A stretch of 64,000 nt of DNA from Golubevia sp. BC0850 (lineage: Eukaryota > Basidiomycota > Exobasidiomycetes > Golubeviales > Golubeviaceae), in the NCBI GenBank assembly GCA_012976225.1, contig JAAVVG010000005.1, forward strand, positions 124,001 through 188,000, given 5' to 3'. Position numbers and translations under genes: made by a program. Positions 11,801-24,780 of this stretch are shown in pieces. The notes under the pieces are model-generated. The model did not search any database. It was not told the origin of the DNA and saw only the letters and a list, made by a program, of their open reading frames with translations. The first letter of the stretch is position 1. Each line of letters opens with the position of its first letter.

Positions 11801-12103
11801 AGAGCTCATGAAGAAAAAGTTCAAGACGAGAAGAAGCTTAGCTTCGCTGTAGATGGGGAGGATCAAGTTGGAAAGGAAGATTTAGAGAAGTCTCAGCTAG
11901 AAGACACTGATAAGGAGAGGAAGTATTTCTTCAAGAGTGCTTATCAAGCTGAGAAGAATGCTATCGAAGCAAATGAGGAAGAAGCAACTGCTGTTGATAT
12001 CATGTTAGCTGAATTGAAGGGATTTGTTTTGAGATTCAGTCAGAGACAAGACGCTGCTGAATTGTTTAGAAAAATTGTGGAAAGAGAGAGGGACGAGAAT
12101 TAG
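8803..12103 (+). CDS. Large His-rich protein of unknown function
   Basis: Three exons join in phase 0: 8803-9318, 9510-11093 and 11174-12103, about 1,010 residues. I do not recognise the family. The N-terminus has a histidine/asparagine run (HNHNHNHS) and a poly-Ser stretch, then a helical, leucine-rich domain (TLQSFERHLSQRPEICFLTR, LALEALLEGHDAL). Exon 2 adds WLSPRSPADLTRGRFPSAPI, a long low-complexity region, an alanine-rich basic segment, and an HDHEHDHD patch next to CTCC. A well-structured block follows (DWFMESLRRFP, HLDDIGVVVLEAEALEAAG, FRPLMRALFFLFEMHESRIS). Exon 3 is helical and charged (LSNVALGALQATFSASQVRL). The two His/Asp clusters could bind metal, but this is inference. A tempting upstream start for exon 2 at 9459 is not used: acceptor 9509 alone keeps phase. 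Confidence 0.78.
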
Positions 12104-12398
12104 AAAGGTCGAGGGGAGAGAGAAGGTTTGTTTGGTTTGGTTTCTAGTTTAGTCATTTTGTACCGTAATCACGCATTCATGTCCAACGCATTCATGTCCA
12201 ATACCAAGATCATGCTTTTGAATGACTTCTTCTTCTGAATTTGTTGCCGAATTCGTCAATCCAGTGATAGGGCCAAAAGAGCCGAGTGGCGATGCCGGAA
12301 AACAGATTGATTTGAAGATGCGATTTGCGAACGAGTAGACTTATGTACGGGGATGCGATGAAACAAGCTTGCTGAAGACTAATATTGAGTTTGATAAG

Positions 12399-14632
12399 CT
12401 ACTGCGTTTGCTTTCCGAAACCAGGTCCTCCATGGCCACCTCTCTTTGCATTGCCTCCTCCTCCTCTCCCTCTTCTACCTCCATTTCCTCTTCCACCTCT
12501 TGAGCCGCCCCTCCCACCTCTTTCACCTCCTCCTCCTCCTCCCGAGTAGAACTTTCTCCACGAAGGTTGTTCCAGAATCGGTTTCTCTGGATAGCCCTTA
12601 GGTTTCTTGTCTCCAGGCAAAGTCCAAGGGAAGTGGACTGCAGGAGATGCAATTCCTTGTAGAGCGGGTAATTGAGCTCTCAAGTAGGCTCCGTCTTTGT
12701 CGTAGTCGAGTCCTTGCTTGATGGGATTGAACTGTCTGTCTGAGCGTGGATCGTTACCTGTTCCAGAAGAGTACTGCCAGTTTCCCCAGTTCGAGTTGGT
12801 GTCGTAGTCGGTTAGATGGGATTCGAAGAATTCAGCTCCAAGTCTCCAGTCGTAGCCCAAATCCTACAGGGGAAGGAGAAAATAAGAAGGGTTAGGGTAA
12901 GAAGAGGAGACAAACATCTTTCGACGACACTCACTTTGTTCAAGAAGGATGCTACGTTTTGACGACCTCTGTTGGACATGAAACTGTTGTTTGAGAAGAG
13001 AGAACTTCGTTAGATTTGTAACCAGGAAACTTTCTGGACGTTAAACTCACCCAGTCCTGACCAACTCCTTCATGTTGGCATCGATCATCGGCACACCAGT
13101 CTCTCCCTTCGCCCATCTAACGAAATCATCTCCATCATCCCATTTTCCATCTCCCATTTCAGCGGGATTCAACCATTGGTAGTTCTTCTTCTTAGCTCCT
13201 TGTGGATCAACAACTTCTTCGATTCCTCCGAGAGTGAACATAGCACTACCAAACTTCTGACCGACGAAATAGAAATAATCTCTCCAGAGTAATTCAAACA
13301 GTATTCCACCTGCTTTCCCAGAATCTCCGCCAGTCTGGCGATCTAGTTCGAAAGTTCTAGCAGCGATTAGACGAGGTGATACACATCCATGAGCTAACCA
13401 AGCTGAGAATTTAGTTGAATAATCTACTCCTAACATTCCATTTCTTGTCTCTTTGTAAGTTGCTGCTGGACAATTCTTGGAAGCTCCAGTCAGAGAGGTT
13501 GAGCCGAAGTAATTTTTCAATCTTTCTAGTCCTTCGGTCTCTCCACCTTTGAATGGGAAGGCAGTAGTTGCTTTTCCCTTGTCACTGGAAGACCCTAGAG
13601 TTGGCTTGTTTCTTAATGGCTGACAAAGAGCATCTTCAACAGATTTGAGATCTGACAAGCCCTTCTTCTCGTCAAGGTGGTAGATTCCAGCTGAATCTGC
13701 GATTTCTGGAAGATCTGGAAGTGGAGGTAACTTTTGAGGTGTTGGAAGAGGATCTCTAAAAGCGAGAGATGGATCGAGAGATTCGATCTTCTTTCTGAAA
13801 TGAGTAAAGATGTCTGGGAGCTCTTTGAGAGAGAATCCTAAATCCTTGATTGAGACCAACGACTTGTGAACAGGAGTGTGTAGTGGTACTGGGGTAGACA
13901 GCTTTGAGAGAGCTGAAGAGAGATTACGTTCGGCTATGGAAAGAAGAGTAAGTTCTGGAGTCAGTCGCTGACCAAGAAAAGATGATTTGAAAAGTGAACT
14001 CACTGGCCACTTCCTCAGTATTGATCTGTACGAGGAAAAGAAGGGGAAAAAGGGTACTCAGTCTCCAAAAGCAAGAGTGGGGCAGGAAATTTTCAGTTAT
14101 GACTCACCTCTTTTCCCATCCAAACCCCTTCAACATTGTCTCCTCTGTCTTGAAGAGATTTGACGATAGCAGGGACTATACTTTCGGTGCATCCAGCCCA
14201 AAGAGATAGATCAGACCCTTTCTTTTGAAGACCAGAGCGAACGTCGAAGAGAGAGTTGAGCAAGAAGCTGAATGCCAAAGGCAGATGTAGAAGTGTCAGG
14301 TTTATCTATCAGTCTTGTTGAGATTGAGTAATGCGGACTCACCTAACTCGATGTTCGCCAGTCCTCCAAAATCCAGCGATTCTAGTTCTAGCCTCCGACT
14401 GCTTCTTCTTTCGAATGTCTGGCAGTCCTCCCGTCTCTACGAACTTTTCATCCAAGACATAGATCGGTAGTAAGTGGGTGACTGGCTTCTTGAACTTGTT
14501 ACTTGTTGCTTGAGATGAGGAACCATCGAGATTGCAGAGAGAGAAAATTGGTGAATCATGTAATCTAAGATCATTCCTAAGTAGAGCGACCAAAACGTTA
14601 CGTCCTGTTGATGAGGCTGTTGAGGTTGTCAT
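12399..14632 (-). CDS. Cryptochrome-DASH with RGG-rich tail
   Basis: A FAD flavoprotein of the photolyase/cryptochrome family, DASH class. Such proteins repair cyclobutane dimers in single-stranded or looped DNA and some act as blue-light receptors. The start at 14632 gives NVLVALLRNDLRLHDSPIF, the antenna-domain beginning. The middle exons hold a Rossmann-like segment (SLWAGCTESIVPAIVKSL) and a linker. The long exon has YSTKFSAWLAHGCVSPRLIA, ELLWRDYFYFVGQKFG and GVPMIDANMKELVRTG. It is followed by SNRGRQNVASFL and DLGYDWRLGAEFFESHLTDY, the FAD-binding domain core. The DASH-type WGNWQYSSGTGNDPR follows. The C-terminus extends about 45 residues past the fold as an RGG/GGG-rich tail (ERGGRGGSRGGRGNGG), a type of sequence that binds RNA and is often arginine-methylated. 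At least five exons are present and the frame looks whole. Confidence 0.93.
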
Positions 14633-14994
14633 CGCTGAAATGGTTCAAGTGATGCTCTGATGTTTTGATGTGATGGGAAGGAGAGAAGGAAGAGAAGATT
14701 AAAAATCAAGAAGATATCTTACCTACTTGGGCTGCTCCACATTGCAAGAACAACACTTCGATCAGGGTCCAGCCGCAATCGACTCTTCAAATGACCTTTC
14801 TTTTTTGGGTCTTCAAACTCACGTACTCGTTCTTCATTACTTCATTCGTCACACCAAAGATCCTGAGTTGTTGGAAGCGTCACGTCCAACGCTTCACTTG
14901 GGAGAGAAGATTAGTCATGCCCCTCAGTCACTCTTTGAAGTATGACTTATGACAAACGACTTAGGAAAACTTTGGATTAAACCTATCTGGCCTT
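14633..14994. other. Intergenic between two minus-strand genes
   Basis: This holds the promoter/leader of cryptochrome-DASH and the 3' end of the small LYR-like gene. No coding frame here has domain or splice support. Confidence 0.5.
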
Positions 14995-15340
14995 CTACAA
15001 AACTACGAGTAAGTCTCGCTCAGCCTTTGTTTTTTGAAGGCGTTCGTCAAGTCTTTGCTGCTGACTGAGGTCTTCTCTGATTTCTCGTCTGGCCGTCTGA
15101 CGTTCAAGAATCGCGAGCTGACAGAGAAGAAAGGATAAGATAGTTTTCGTGGCTGCTTCGAGAGGTTGAGCAAACTCACGAATCTATGATGAGAATAAGA
15201 TTCTCTGATTTTGTAGCTAGAGGCCTAGAGAAAAAAGATAGGAGTGAATTAGCGTTGAAGACTTGGAGTTGAGACCTTGATGAGGGAATTTGGACGAGAA
15301 GCAGGATCTTGATGAGACAAAGGTTCTGCTCGGGTGACAT
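14995..15340 (-). CDS. Small LYR-family (ISD11-like) protein, tentative
   Basis: A short three-exon gene of about 70 residues. My model reads MSPEQNLCLIKILLL, then ASSYKIRESYSHHRF, then LAILERQTARREIREDLSQQ and QRLDERLQKTKAERDLLVVL before a TAG stop. The intron before the third exon has a clean GTGAGT donor and a CTGTCAG acceptor. The first donor is uncertain; a GTCCAA site keeps phase but is atypical. The arrangement resembles ISD11/LYRM4 (EQVLxLYRxLLR, then SxYNxREY, then a charged helix), the partner of the Nfs1 cysteine desulfurase in iron-sulfur assembly. The hallmark Leu-Tyr-Arg reads Leu-Ile-Lys here, so either the model is off or the motif has diverged. It is divergent from the VOC gene, 217 bp away. 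Confidence 0.42.
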
Positions 15341-15557
15341 GTTCTCATTGAGGAGCAAAACAGAAGTCTAGTATTCAATCTACAAGTCAATGGCAGGGAG
15401 ATGATAGAGAGAAGGATTGAGTGCAAGAAACGTCAATCTTGGGGAGCGAGCGGCTGCGCTTTCAAAAGCACTCATTCGCGCTTTTCTTTTCTTTCTTCTC
15501 TACCGTCTCGTCACTTCTAACATTTCAACTTCAACTTCTTGCCATTCGCCTCACAGC

Positions 15558-16031
15558 ATGGCCTCATTCGCATCTGAACCATCCGATCCCTTCTGGACTT
15601 CCCAATTTCAGTTCTCTAGAATCATGCCTTCCATCCCAGTCTCCTCCATTCAATCCTCCATCGACTACTACAGCACCAAGCTGCCTTTCCGTCTCTATGG
15701 TAGAGATGGAGAGAATCACTGTTGGTTAGGAACTCATGACAGACCAGCAGATGGAACTAGAGGGGGAAACGTTAACTTTTACCTTAGACTCGTAGGATTT
15801 CAAGGTCCACGTCAACCAGTTACAGATGAGAAGTTGGGACAAGGAAAGATCTATATCCGCCTGGGTGGAGGACAAGATGAAGAGAAAGTTAGAGAAGAGA
15901 ACGTCAAGAAGCTACATCGAATTTTGGAGCAGAAAGAAGCGAAGGTACAAGCAGTCCAAAGGATGCCATGGGGACAGTATCAGTTCGTTGTGCTAGACTT
16001 GGACGACAATCAAGTGGTTTTCTATGCTTGA
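15558..16031 (+). CDS. Glyoxalase/VOC-superfamily protein
   Basis: An intronless 157-residue protein. I start at 15558 (MASFASEPSDPFW); the frame runs further upstream without an ATG. The segment RIMPSIPVSSIQSSIDYYST followed by KLPFRLYGRDGENHCWLG matches the vicinal-oxygen-chelate fold of glyoxalase/bleomycin-resistance/dioxygenase proteins, where a helix precedes the first strand pair. The end QYQFVVLDLDDNQVVFYA matches the last strand of the fold (LxDPDGNxVxF). Eukaryotic and bacterial members include bleomycin-binding proteins and many enzymes of unknown substrate, so the reaction cannot be named. The length fits a single VOC module. A region of charged helix (EEKVREENVKKLHRILEQKE) is inserted before the last strands. 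Confidence 0.78.
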   Translation: MASFASEPSDPFWTSQFQFSRIMPSIPVSSIQSSIDYYSTKLPFRLYGRDGENHCWLGTHDRPADGTRGGNVNFYLRLVGFQGPRQPVTDEKLGQGKIYIRLGGGQDEEKVREENVKKLHRILEQKEAKVQAVQRMPWGQYQFVVLDLDDNQVVFYA

Positions 16032-17010
16032 ATAGTGGAAAGGTGGTAGGAGAAGAAGTGAGTCTTTCGAGTTTCGAGGCTTGTTTGGTGCCGGCTGGCT
16101 GCTGGCTGGCTAGCTTCTGCGATTACAACTTCCTTGATCTGACTTTTCTTCCTCTTCTTTTCTTCGTCTCCACTTTCCTTCCTTTATCCAACGTCTGCTC
16201 TTCTTTTGAAATAGACAAGCCGTCGAATGTACTTGTTAGCCGCCCGTAGTAGCGAAGGCCTGCCCCCTTGCGCCTCGATTCTTTCCAAGCAACTTCTCGC
16301 TCGGGAGACGACCTCTAGAACTCTTTCACTCTTCCAAATTATCTGGACACCCCAGTTTCTTCGCCACCCCCATCCTATCCAAAAAGACTCATCCAGGTTG
16401 TAAATATGAACCGCATCACAAAGCAGATTCTTAGTGCTTCTTCTGCCTCTTGAGATGCTCTTTGAGAAACACGAGTTTCTTCAGACGAATCGAGAAAGAG
16501 GGGATGATCCGGTATGAACGCTTACGAGGGCTCGAACTTTGAGAATTCTATCGTCGATGGAGCTGCGATCTTCTTTTGAGCATTCGTGGGACTTCCAGAT
16601 CTGAGGTTCCACGGGTCTGAAGTGAGGATTAGATTTTTTTTTTCATCGGATGTATCTGAATGGGGTCGATCTGAGGATGGGAAGCTTAGAGATGCTGAAG
16701 GTTGTTGGCGACAAGCAAGGGGAGAGGATCCAAGACGGTCGGACAGCACTCGATTGCTGTCTCTCTTATGCATAACCTTGATCTCTTGGATTTGAAATGT
16801 AGACGTAATTGTTGTGATGCATCATAAATCAACGATGCTTCCGAGATCGATCCGCGATAGCGCCGACGCATGGAGAGCAGCTAAAAGCGATGGTTGAATG
16901 CCAACAATTTTGGAGACGTGATGTCCATTATCTCAATCATATCAGTCTGCACAACTCTGTATGATCAAGGTGCTTCAGATTCTAAGCACTTAAGGAAGAC
17001 AAAGAAGAAA
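16032..17010. other. Intergenic, no gene seen
   Basis: This lies between convergent genes: the VOC protein ends at 16031 on plus and the small membrane protein ends at 17011 on minus. It contains a T-run near 16630 and short frames on both strands that lack domains and splice sites. I see no tRNA-like fold or terminator that I would defend. Confidence 0.5.
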
Positions 17011-17655
17011 TTACAGGGCCCTCCGCTCTATCTCCGTCGTCATCTTGCATACCTCCCCCCAGGAACCAAATGCATCTAGACCGAAAGAAAGTGTACAGAG
17101 GTTCAAATTGAGAATGAAAGAAAAGATCCAAGTGAGTGAAAGAAAGTTCTGTAATGCTAGCCTGGAAGACAGGGCCAAAACTCACAGAACAGCGACCTGA
17201 CCTTGGATGGGTAGAATTCCAAGAATCATTCTTTTTCCTCCATTGGAAAAACATGCAGAGCCCATCAAGACACCGATTAGAGATAATGACCAGCTCGATA
17301 GAAGGTATTCATCAAATAGTGCTTCAGAAACATTTGGAACAGGGTTCTCAGTCTGATGAAGCCCCTTGAAAGCTTCGAAGGTGGATTCGAAGTCCTAAAG
17401 ATGGAAAGCGGAGAACATCAGGTCAGATGTAGTCAATGTTCCAATAGGTCGGAGAAAAAAGACTCCTGATTTAACAGCCAGGAATCAACGAAGGGAACTC
17501 ACCGAAAACGCATCTGTGTATTTTGCGACAAGTAGAGAAGAGAATGAAAGAACTGCTAGTGTCGAGATGACTATCAAAGATTTAAGACCTTGAATCATTT
17601 TTAGGAACTGTCGTACAGGTTGTAGGAAGAGAAGAGAGAGAGGGCGGCGGAGCAT
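17011..17655 (-). CDS. Small two-segment membrane protein, unknown
   Basis: Three exons join in phase: 17503-17655, 17202-17394 and 17011-17075, giving 136 residues. The first intron uses GTGAGT...CTTTAG and the second GTCAGG...GTCTAG. The product begins MLRRPLSLLFLQPVRQFLKM, possibly a mitochondrial or signal-anchor sequence; an internal Met at 17598 is another possible start. One hydrophobic segment is SLIVISTLAVLSFSSLLVA. A second, weaker one is WSLSLIGVLMGSACFS. Between them lies an acidic/aromatic stretch (FSDFESTFEAFKGLHQTENP). It ends DAFGSWGEVCKMTTEIERRA. I do not recognise the family. The multiple-of-three total and the good splice sites are the main support. Confidence 0.55.
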
Positions 17656-18332
17656 AATCTGAAGAACTTCGACTGCGGGTCGAAGAGCTTTTCGACACGG
17701 ACTTTCGACTTCCTTCAATGCTTCAACCTATTCTCCGTGTCTCTTTCCTCCGATTCGAACACATGTGTATGCTGAAGAAGAATTTGAACAATTTGAGTTA
17801 TCGCTAGCTCTTGCTAATTCTCGAAATTTTGAGAAAGGATGAAAGCATGAAGAATAGAGAAGAGATGTTTTGTGTTTTTCCACCCAGCCAATGGGTGGCA
17901 AACGCGTTCTGAAGCTTCCAGCCATCTTTTACTCCAGTCAAAACACCTCCAATCCCTATGGAGTAGAGTCAAATCTATCTTCTGAGGGATTGAAGAGGGA
18001 AAAGGTGTGGCGATGGAGGACGAACTATTTATACTGTCTAGTGAGCGATGGCTCACATTCTGCGAGCCTTCCACTTCGCTTTTGACTGAATCGTCTCTTA
18101 CTCAACCTCTGTTCTGTTATGTATTTCTAAAATCTGGTTTGCTCATCAACATCGTCGCATCGTCCTTCTCTCGATCTCCCCTCCCTCTCGAACCTACGCT
18201 TGAACGGTTCAACGGTCACGAACGTGGCTTGGGGCTTGGTTGCTATCTTTGGCGCCTGGACTAAAACCTCTCCTCTATTCACAACCCTCCAGTTTTCATC
18301 CTTTCTTCTCGTTCATCCTCCTCTTTCTAAGA
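17656..18332. other. Divergent intergenic region
   Basis: This lies between the starts of two membrane-protein genes on opposite strands. Open frames on both strands (for example minus-strand 17814-18074) lack domains. The plus-strand frame of the next gene is open back to 18240 but has no ATG before 18333. Confidence 0.5.
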
Positions 18333-20200
18333 ATGATGGGTCCTACATTGCCTTCATTCAACAGCAAACCTACGAACCGAAGGAGAACCAAACAGAAAAA
18401 GTTACTCATCATTCCAGCAACCTTGCTTTTGATATTCCTGTTCTCCTCATCATCTCTAGCCACTCCTGCAGCTCTACTCACTTCAAAGTTAGATTCAACA
18501 AGTTCAACTTCAAATCCAGCTGATCAACAATCCAAACAAGTGAATAGATTGGATTGGTCAAAATTATTCTATCATACAAATCCAATCGCTCAGTCAAACC
18601 AAGCTGGTCAACCAGCTCAACCTCAGGGGCAGAAACATGTCAACCAAGATTCTACCCACCCCTCCTCCTCTTCTTTATTTCATAATTCAATTTCAAACAT
18701 TCAAATGAGTCAGCAGGTCCCTCAATCCATCTCTTCCTCTCATTTTCCTTCGATATCCTCTTCCTCATCCCACTCCCATGCTCACGCAATTCATCAAATT
18801 TCACGATTACCTCACAGCATGAAGCTGCATCTTCTAAGCCCTTCAAGGATTTACAACAATCTAGTTAAAGCTATGGGAGCTGGAAAGGGAGCTGTTACCA
18901 AAGCAGGCTCAGCCGCCAGACTTTCATGGCCTCAGCATTCCTCTTCCACGGCAACAGACGAAGAACTCAAACCGTGGCAATCCTATGGAGCTCTTTACTC
19001 TTCCTTTAAACTTCTATTAAAGCAAGCTTATCGAGCGGATCCAGAGCATCCTTTCTCTCGACCCATCGTAGCAGCCATTCTATCTTTCCTAATCTTCTTC
19101 ACTTTAAGAATCTTTGAACTTGGACCATGTAAACCAACTCCTCATCAACTACAAGTCCGAGCCTTATTAGCTCATCAGAAGTCATTAAGAAGAGGTAGAT
19201 CTCCATTCAAGAAACCTCAAGGGAGATCTCCATCCTCAAAGCGCAGGTCTGACAAGGAAGAACCCTCACTATTGCCCTCTACCGCTGGAAATGGAAGCTA
19301 TGCAGAGATGACACAGAATACTGAGTCTTTGAGTCACTGTTTAGCGGCTAGGCTTTGTAGAGCTAGAGCTAGAAGTGAGGCTAAGAGGCAGAAGGAACAG
19401 CAGAAGGCTGAGGAAGCCATGAAGGATTTGGCCTGGGCGGAAAATCAACAGCAGCTACAGCAAGAGCAGGTTTTGATGGGTGAACAACACCAGACAGGGG
19501 AAGAAGAGGAGAAGAAAGGGTTGGAGGCACCTATGTTCGTGAGGCTGCCGAGTTGGACAGACAAGGGGCCAGTCCCTCTCACGGTGAGTGCTCATGATTA
19601 GATGTGACGGGCGCGGATTGGAATGGGTTGTTTGGAAAGCTTTCAGGAAGAGGCTGGGATCTCTGGGATAAAATGGTGGCATACAGTTGGAGAGATGGTG
19701 CTGAAAGGAGTCATGGCCTGTTCTCGAACATTCCAAAAACCAATGGAGAAGCTGACTCTTTGCAATTCCCTCCTCCCTTCCCTATGCAGATCATCGTCGA
19801 AGAACCCGAACCAGCTTCTCGTCCCCCTTCGCGTCCATGCTCGAGAGCTTCTATCTCGAACGCACCAGCCCACCATCGCAGAGCCTCAATCTCTCCATCA
19901 TCTCCAACCATAAGCTATCCAGCTAGAACTCTCTCCATGAGCCCTCCACCTCCTCTATCCCCCCACTCTCCGCTTTCACCAGCAAACGCTCAAGGTTTAC
20001 CGAGTTACAATGGTAGAGAAGCTGATGGAACCAGAAGTCCTTCTCCTGCTACTCTTCCAACTTCTTCGGTCGGAGCTGTCGTTGCTGGTCAAAGTCAGAA
20101 TCTTATGGACGATTTCAGAAATCTTAGGATGAGAATCGCGGAGGGACTCAAGAGGGAATATGAAGATGAAGGATTGACTAGAAGGCAGGGGACTGTTTAG
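18333..20200 (+). CDS. Two-TM protein with long Ser/Pro-rich tail, unknown
   Basis: Two exons, 18333-19583 and 19640-20200, separated by a 56-nt intron (GTGAGT...GGAAAG) that keeps phase 0; 603 residues. I begin at 18333 (MMGPTLPSFNSKPTNRRRTK), the first ATG in frame. A basic patch precedes the hydrophobic LLIIPATLLLIFLFSSSS. A Ser/Gln-rich lumenal or cytosolic region follows. Around residue 250 a second hydrophobic stretch occurs (PIVAAILSFLIFFTLRIFEL). The rest is charged and low-complexity, with a glutamine-rich coiled segment (NQQQLQQEQVLMGEQHQ) and a Pro/Ser-rich end typical of phosphorylated tails (SISPSSPTIS, MSPPPPLSPHSPLSP). I cannot name a family. The short intron could be mistaken for the end of the gene, because the unspliced frame stops right after it begins. 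Confidence 0.68.
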
Positions 20201-21177
20201 AATTCAACAATCTGGTCCATGTTTTTATATCCTCAAACATATCTTTATCGTCTCAAGTATCACCTCTCTAGTATATCTCAGTTCGAAACCAAGGAGTCTA
20301 CCTCTATCAAACTCTCAGCAAGAACCTCTAATTCACTCAACTATCTGCAAGCACCAAATCTCTTTCTCTGTTCAGTCAAATAACCCCAGAAATCAATCAA
20401 CATGCTACCGAGAAATCTCAGCAATCTCTACCTTGTCAAATCCCTTTTTCTAGCTTCGGTCCTAGATACTTTCATTCTCCAGGACCTCAACCTAAAACTA
20501 CTTTTGAGAATCTTCGCCCCTTTAATTCTCCCTCTCTTTCTGTTCCTCACTCTCAAGTTTTGAAGCAACCACATTCTTTCATTTCAATCACCTCTAGATT
20601 CTTTCCACATTCATTTCTTCTCTCTTTCAACAAAAAACTGTATTCGTTATTGGTCTTCCTCTCTCTCTCATTTTTTAACCCTCTCCCGTTCTTCTTTCTG
20701 CCCGCTCTTTAGCAAATCTTTCTCAAGCAGTTAAACTCTCTTCTGTCTATTTCTTCTCTTTGTCGACTTTTCAAATTGTCTCTGTTTCTGTCAATACTTC
20801 TCCCACAATTCAAGCGTTTCCCCCCTTTTCAGCTTTGCCCTTCTCGTGTCTCTGTGTGGCGGTTCCAATGTCGACAACTATTGATCGAAGTGTGCGATCT
20901 TGATCGTCATCTGAAGGATGTATTTCAGAGCCACTCATTTCACTCAAGTGAGTTTGTTTGATTCAAAAGAGAAGAAAATACGTGACGTCTAAAATGTAAC
21001 GAGCTCAAGAAAATACAGAAAAGAAAGAGCAAATCATTTCGGAGAGAAAAAGGGAGGAGAGTTGGGAAGGAATTGAAGACTTCAGTCTCCTTCGAGGATT
21101 CTAAGCGTGTTTTTAGATCTTGAGACTCGATCTTCTCTCTGTCTTGATTCCCTCCCAGTTCCAATCTACTTCAACGT
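20201..21177. other. Convergent intergenic region, pyrimidine-rich
   Basis: This lies between the ends of the two-TM gene (+) and dihydrolipoamide dehydrogenase (-). The plus strand is strongly T/C-rich with many TCTC and CTTT runs. This probably reflects untranslated regions. No frame has protein-like content that I trust. Confidence 0.5.
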
Positions 21178-23645
<2,468 letters not shown>

Positions 23646-23783
23646 GTTTTGAGGATGAATGTGTTGGGAGGGAAGAAGAACTGAACAAATTCGCCTCGAG
23701 AACCCATGACTCAAAAAAGTTCTCTTCGCATTCCATTCTTCAATAGCGAAATCAGAAGATGGCGAAATTCTTACTCTAGATAT

Positions 23784-24626
23784 CTAATCGTATTCCACAA
23801 AGAAATCGGCAAATCTCCCCTCGGTAGCTTCACTCAAAGGACCGCAAGTCAAAACTCCAATTCTCCAATCGCCCCCAACTTTCTCCTTTCCATTGGCATT
23901 CAGAACGTCGAACCCTCTGACTTCTCGAATGAGAATCATATCCTTTTCTTCAGGTCTAGTTGTAGGAGGTAGAGAATCTCTGCCTTTGCCAGAAGACGAT
24001 GGAGCTTGTGCAGTATGAACTGAAATGTCTGGTCCTTCGCCTGGTCTAGAAATTTGAATGAACAGCCATTGATCTGAATCAGCAGAATTGGAAGAGTATG
24101 AAATCCCTTGAGTTTGAGCTGGAGAGATTGACCAATCTGAATAAGGAGAAGTGACGACGCAGCTGTCGAAATCGAAGGTCATGCTGCTGGTCAGAAATTG
24201 GCTTGAACCTTCTTCTCGTTCTGAGATTCTGTTGGAAACCTACCCAATATTCTCCTTTCCATCTTCCAGCTCTACTCCAGCTTTCAACCAGTTGGTCTCA
24301 TCTTTCTCCGCATCTTTTTCTTGAAACTCGTCTCCAGAGTATAGAAAGAGGCAGACTTGTTGAAACCTTTCTTTGAGATGGCCTCTCATCCATACCCCAG
24401 CTTTGAATGCTTTGGTAGAATCCACCTTTAAGGAATAGACGGGACCAGATCTTCGATTGACGTTTGATTCTGGCTTGGAGCCACGAGAGGTCCTCCACCA
24501 ATCTGTCTTGGAAGACGCCAGGAGAGTAATAATCGAGTGCGAGGAAGGAGAGGAGGTCGAATGAGAGGTAGATCCAGATGATAGAGCCCATTTGGGCGAA
24601 TCGAAAGGAATTAGTGAGGAAGACAT
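23784..24626 (-). CDS. DUF1349 domain protein
   Basis: Two exons of about 210 residues in all. The start at 24626 is MSSSLIPFDSPKWALSSGS. The motif TDWWRTSRGSKPESN, then VWMRGHLKERFQQVCLFLYS, then NWLKAGVELEDGKENIG matches DUF1349, a jelly-roll domain also called regulation of enolase 1-like. The second exon has SPYSDWSISP and GPDISVHTAQA, and the WRIGVLTCGPLSEATEGRFA ending where family members also end (G.MAC.P.G.G..V.F). The domain resembles a concanavalin-type lectin fold; its function in fungi is not established. The exact acceptor is ambiguous by one codon (CAG|CAGC or CAGCAG|C). The gene lies 154 bp from the divergent pantothenate synthase gene. Confidence 0.8.
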
Positions 24627-24638
24627 CTTGGAGTGTGT

Positions 24639-24664
24639 GTGAGAGAGAGAGAGAGGGGGGGGGG
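24639..24664. repeat. (GA)n followed by G10 tract
   Basis: A short GT/GA run passes into ten Gs at 24655-24664. It lies in the 154-bp divergent promoter between the DUF1349 gene and pantothenate synthase. Such purine tracts occur in nucleosome-poor promoters; no protein-binding site is implied. Confidence 0.7.
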
Positions 24665-24780
24665 AAGAGAGAAGGAAAGTCCAACACTCCATCACTATCA
24701 CCGGGTCTAACACAAGGACCGGTTGCAAACTTTTTAGAGAAAGAAGAAAGGATTTCGAAAAGTATCAACTGAAAAGCGAA

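Noticed and set aside
16522-16773. 83-codon minus-strand frame
   Set aside because: No recognisable domain, no splice sites and Ser/Asp composition typical of chance frames.
19604-19639. A new gene starting at 19604
   Set aside because: The first codon is GTG and the stretch lies in a 56-nt intron of the two-TM gene; splicing keeps phase 0.
20776-20961. Short hydrophobic plus-strand frame as a small membrane protein
   Set aside because: Pyrimidine-rich DNA yields Leu/Phe/Ser by composition; there is no start context or domain.
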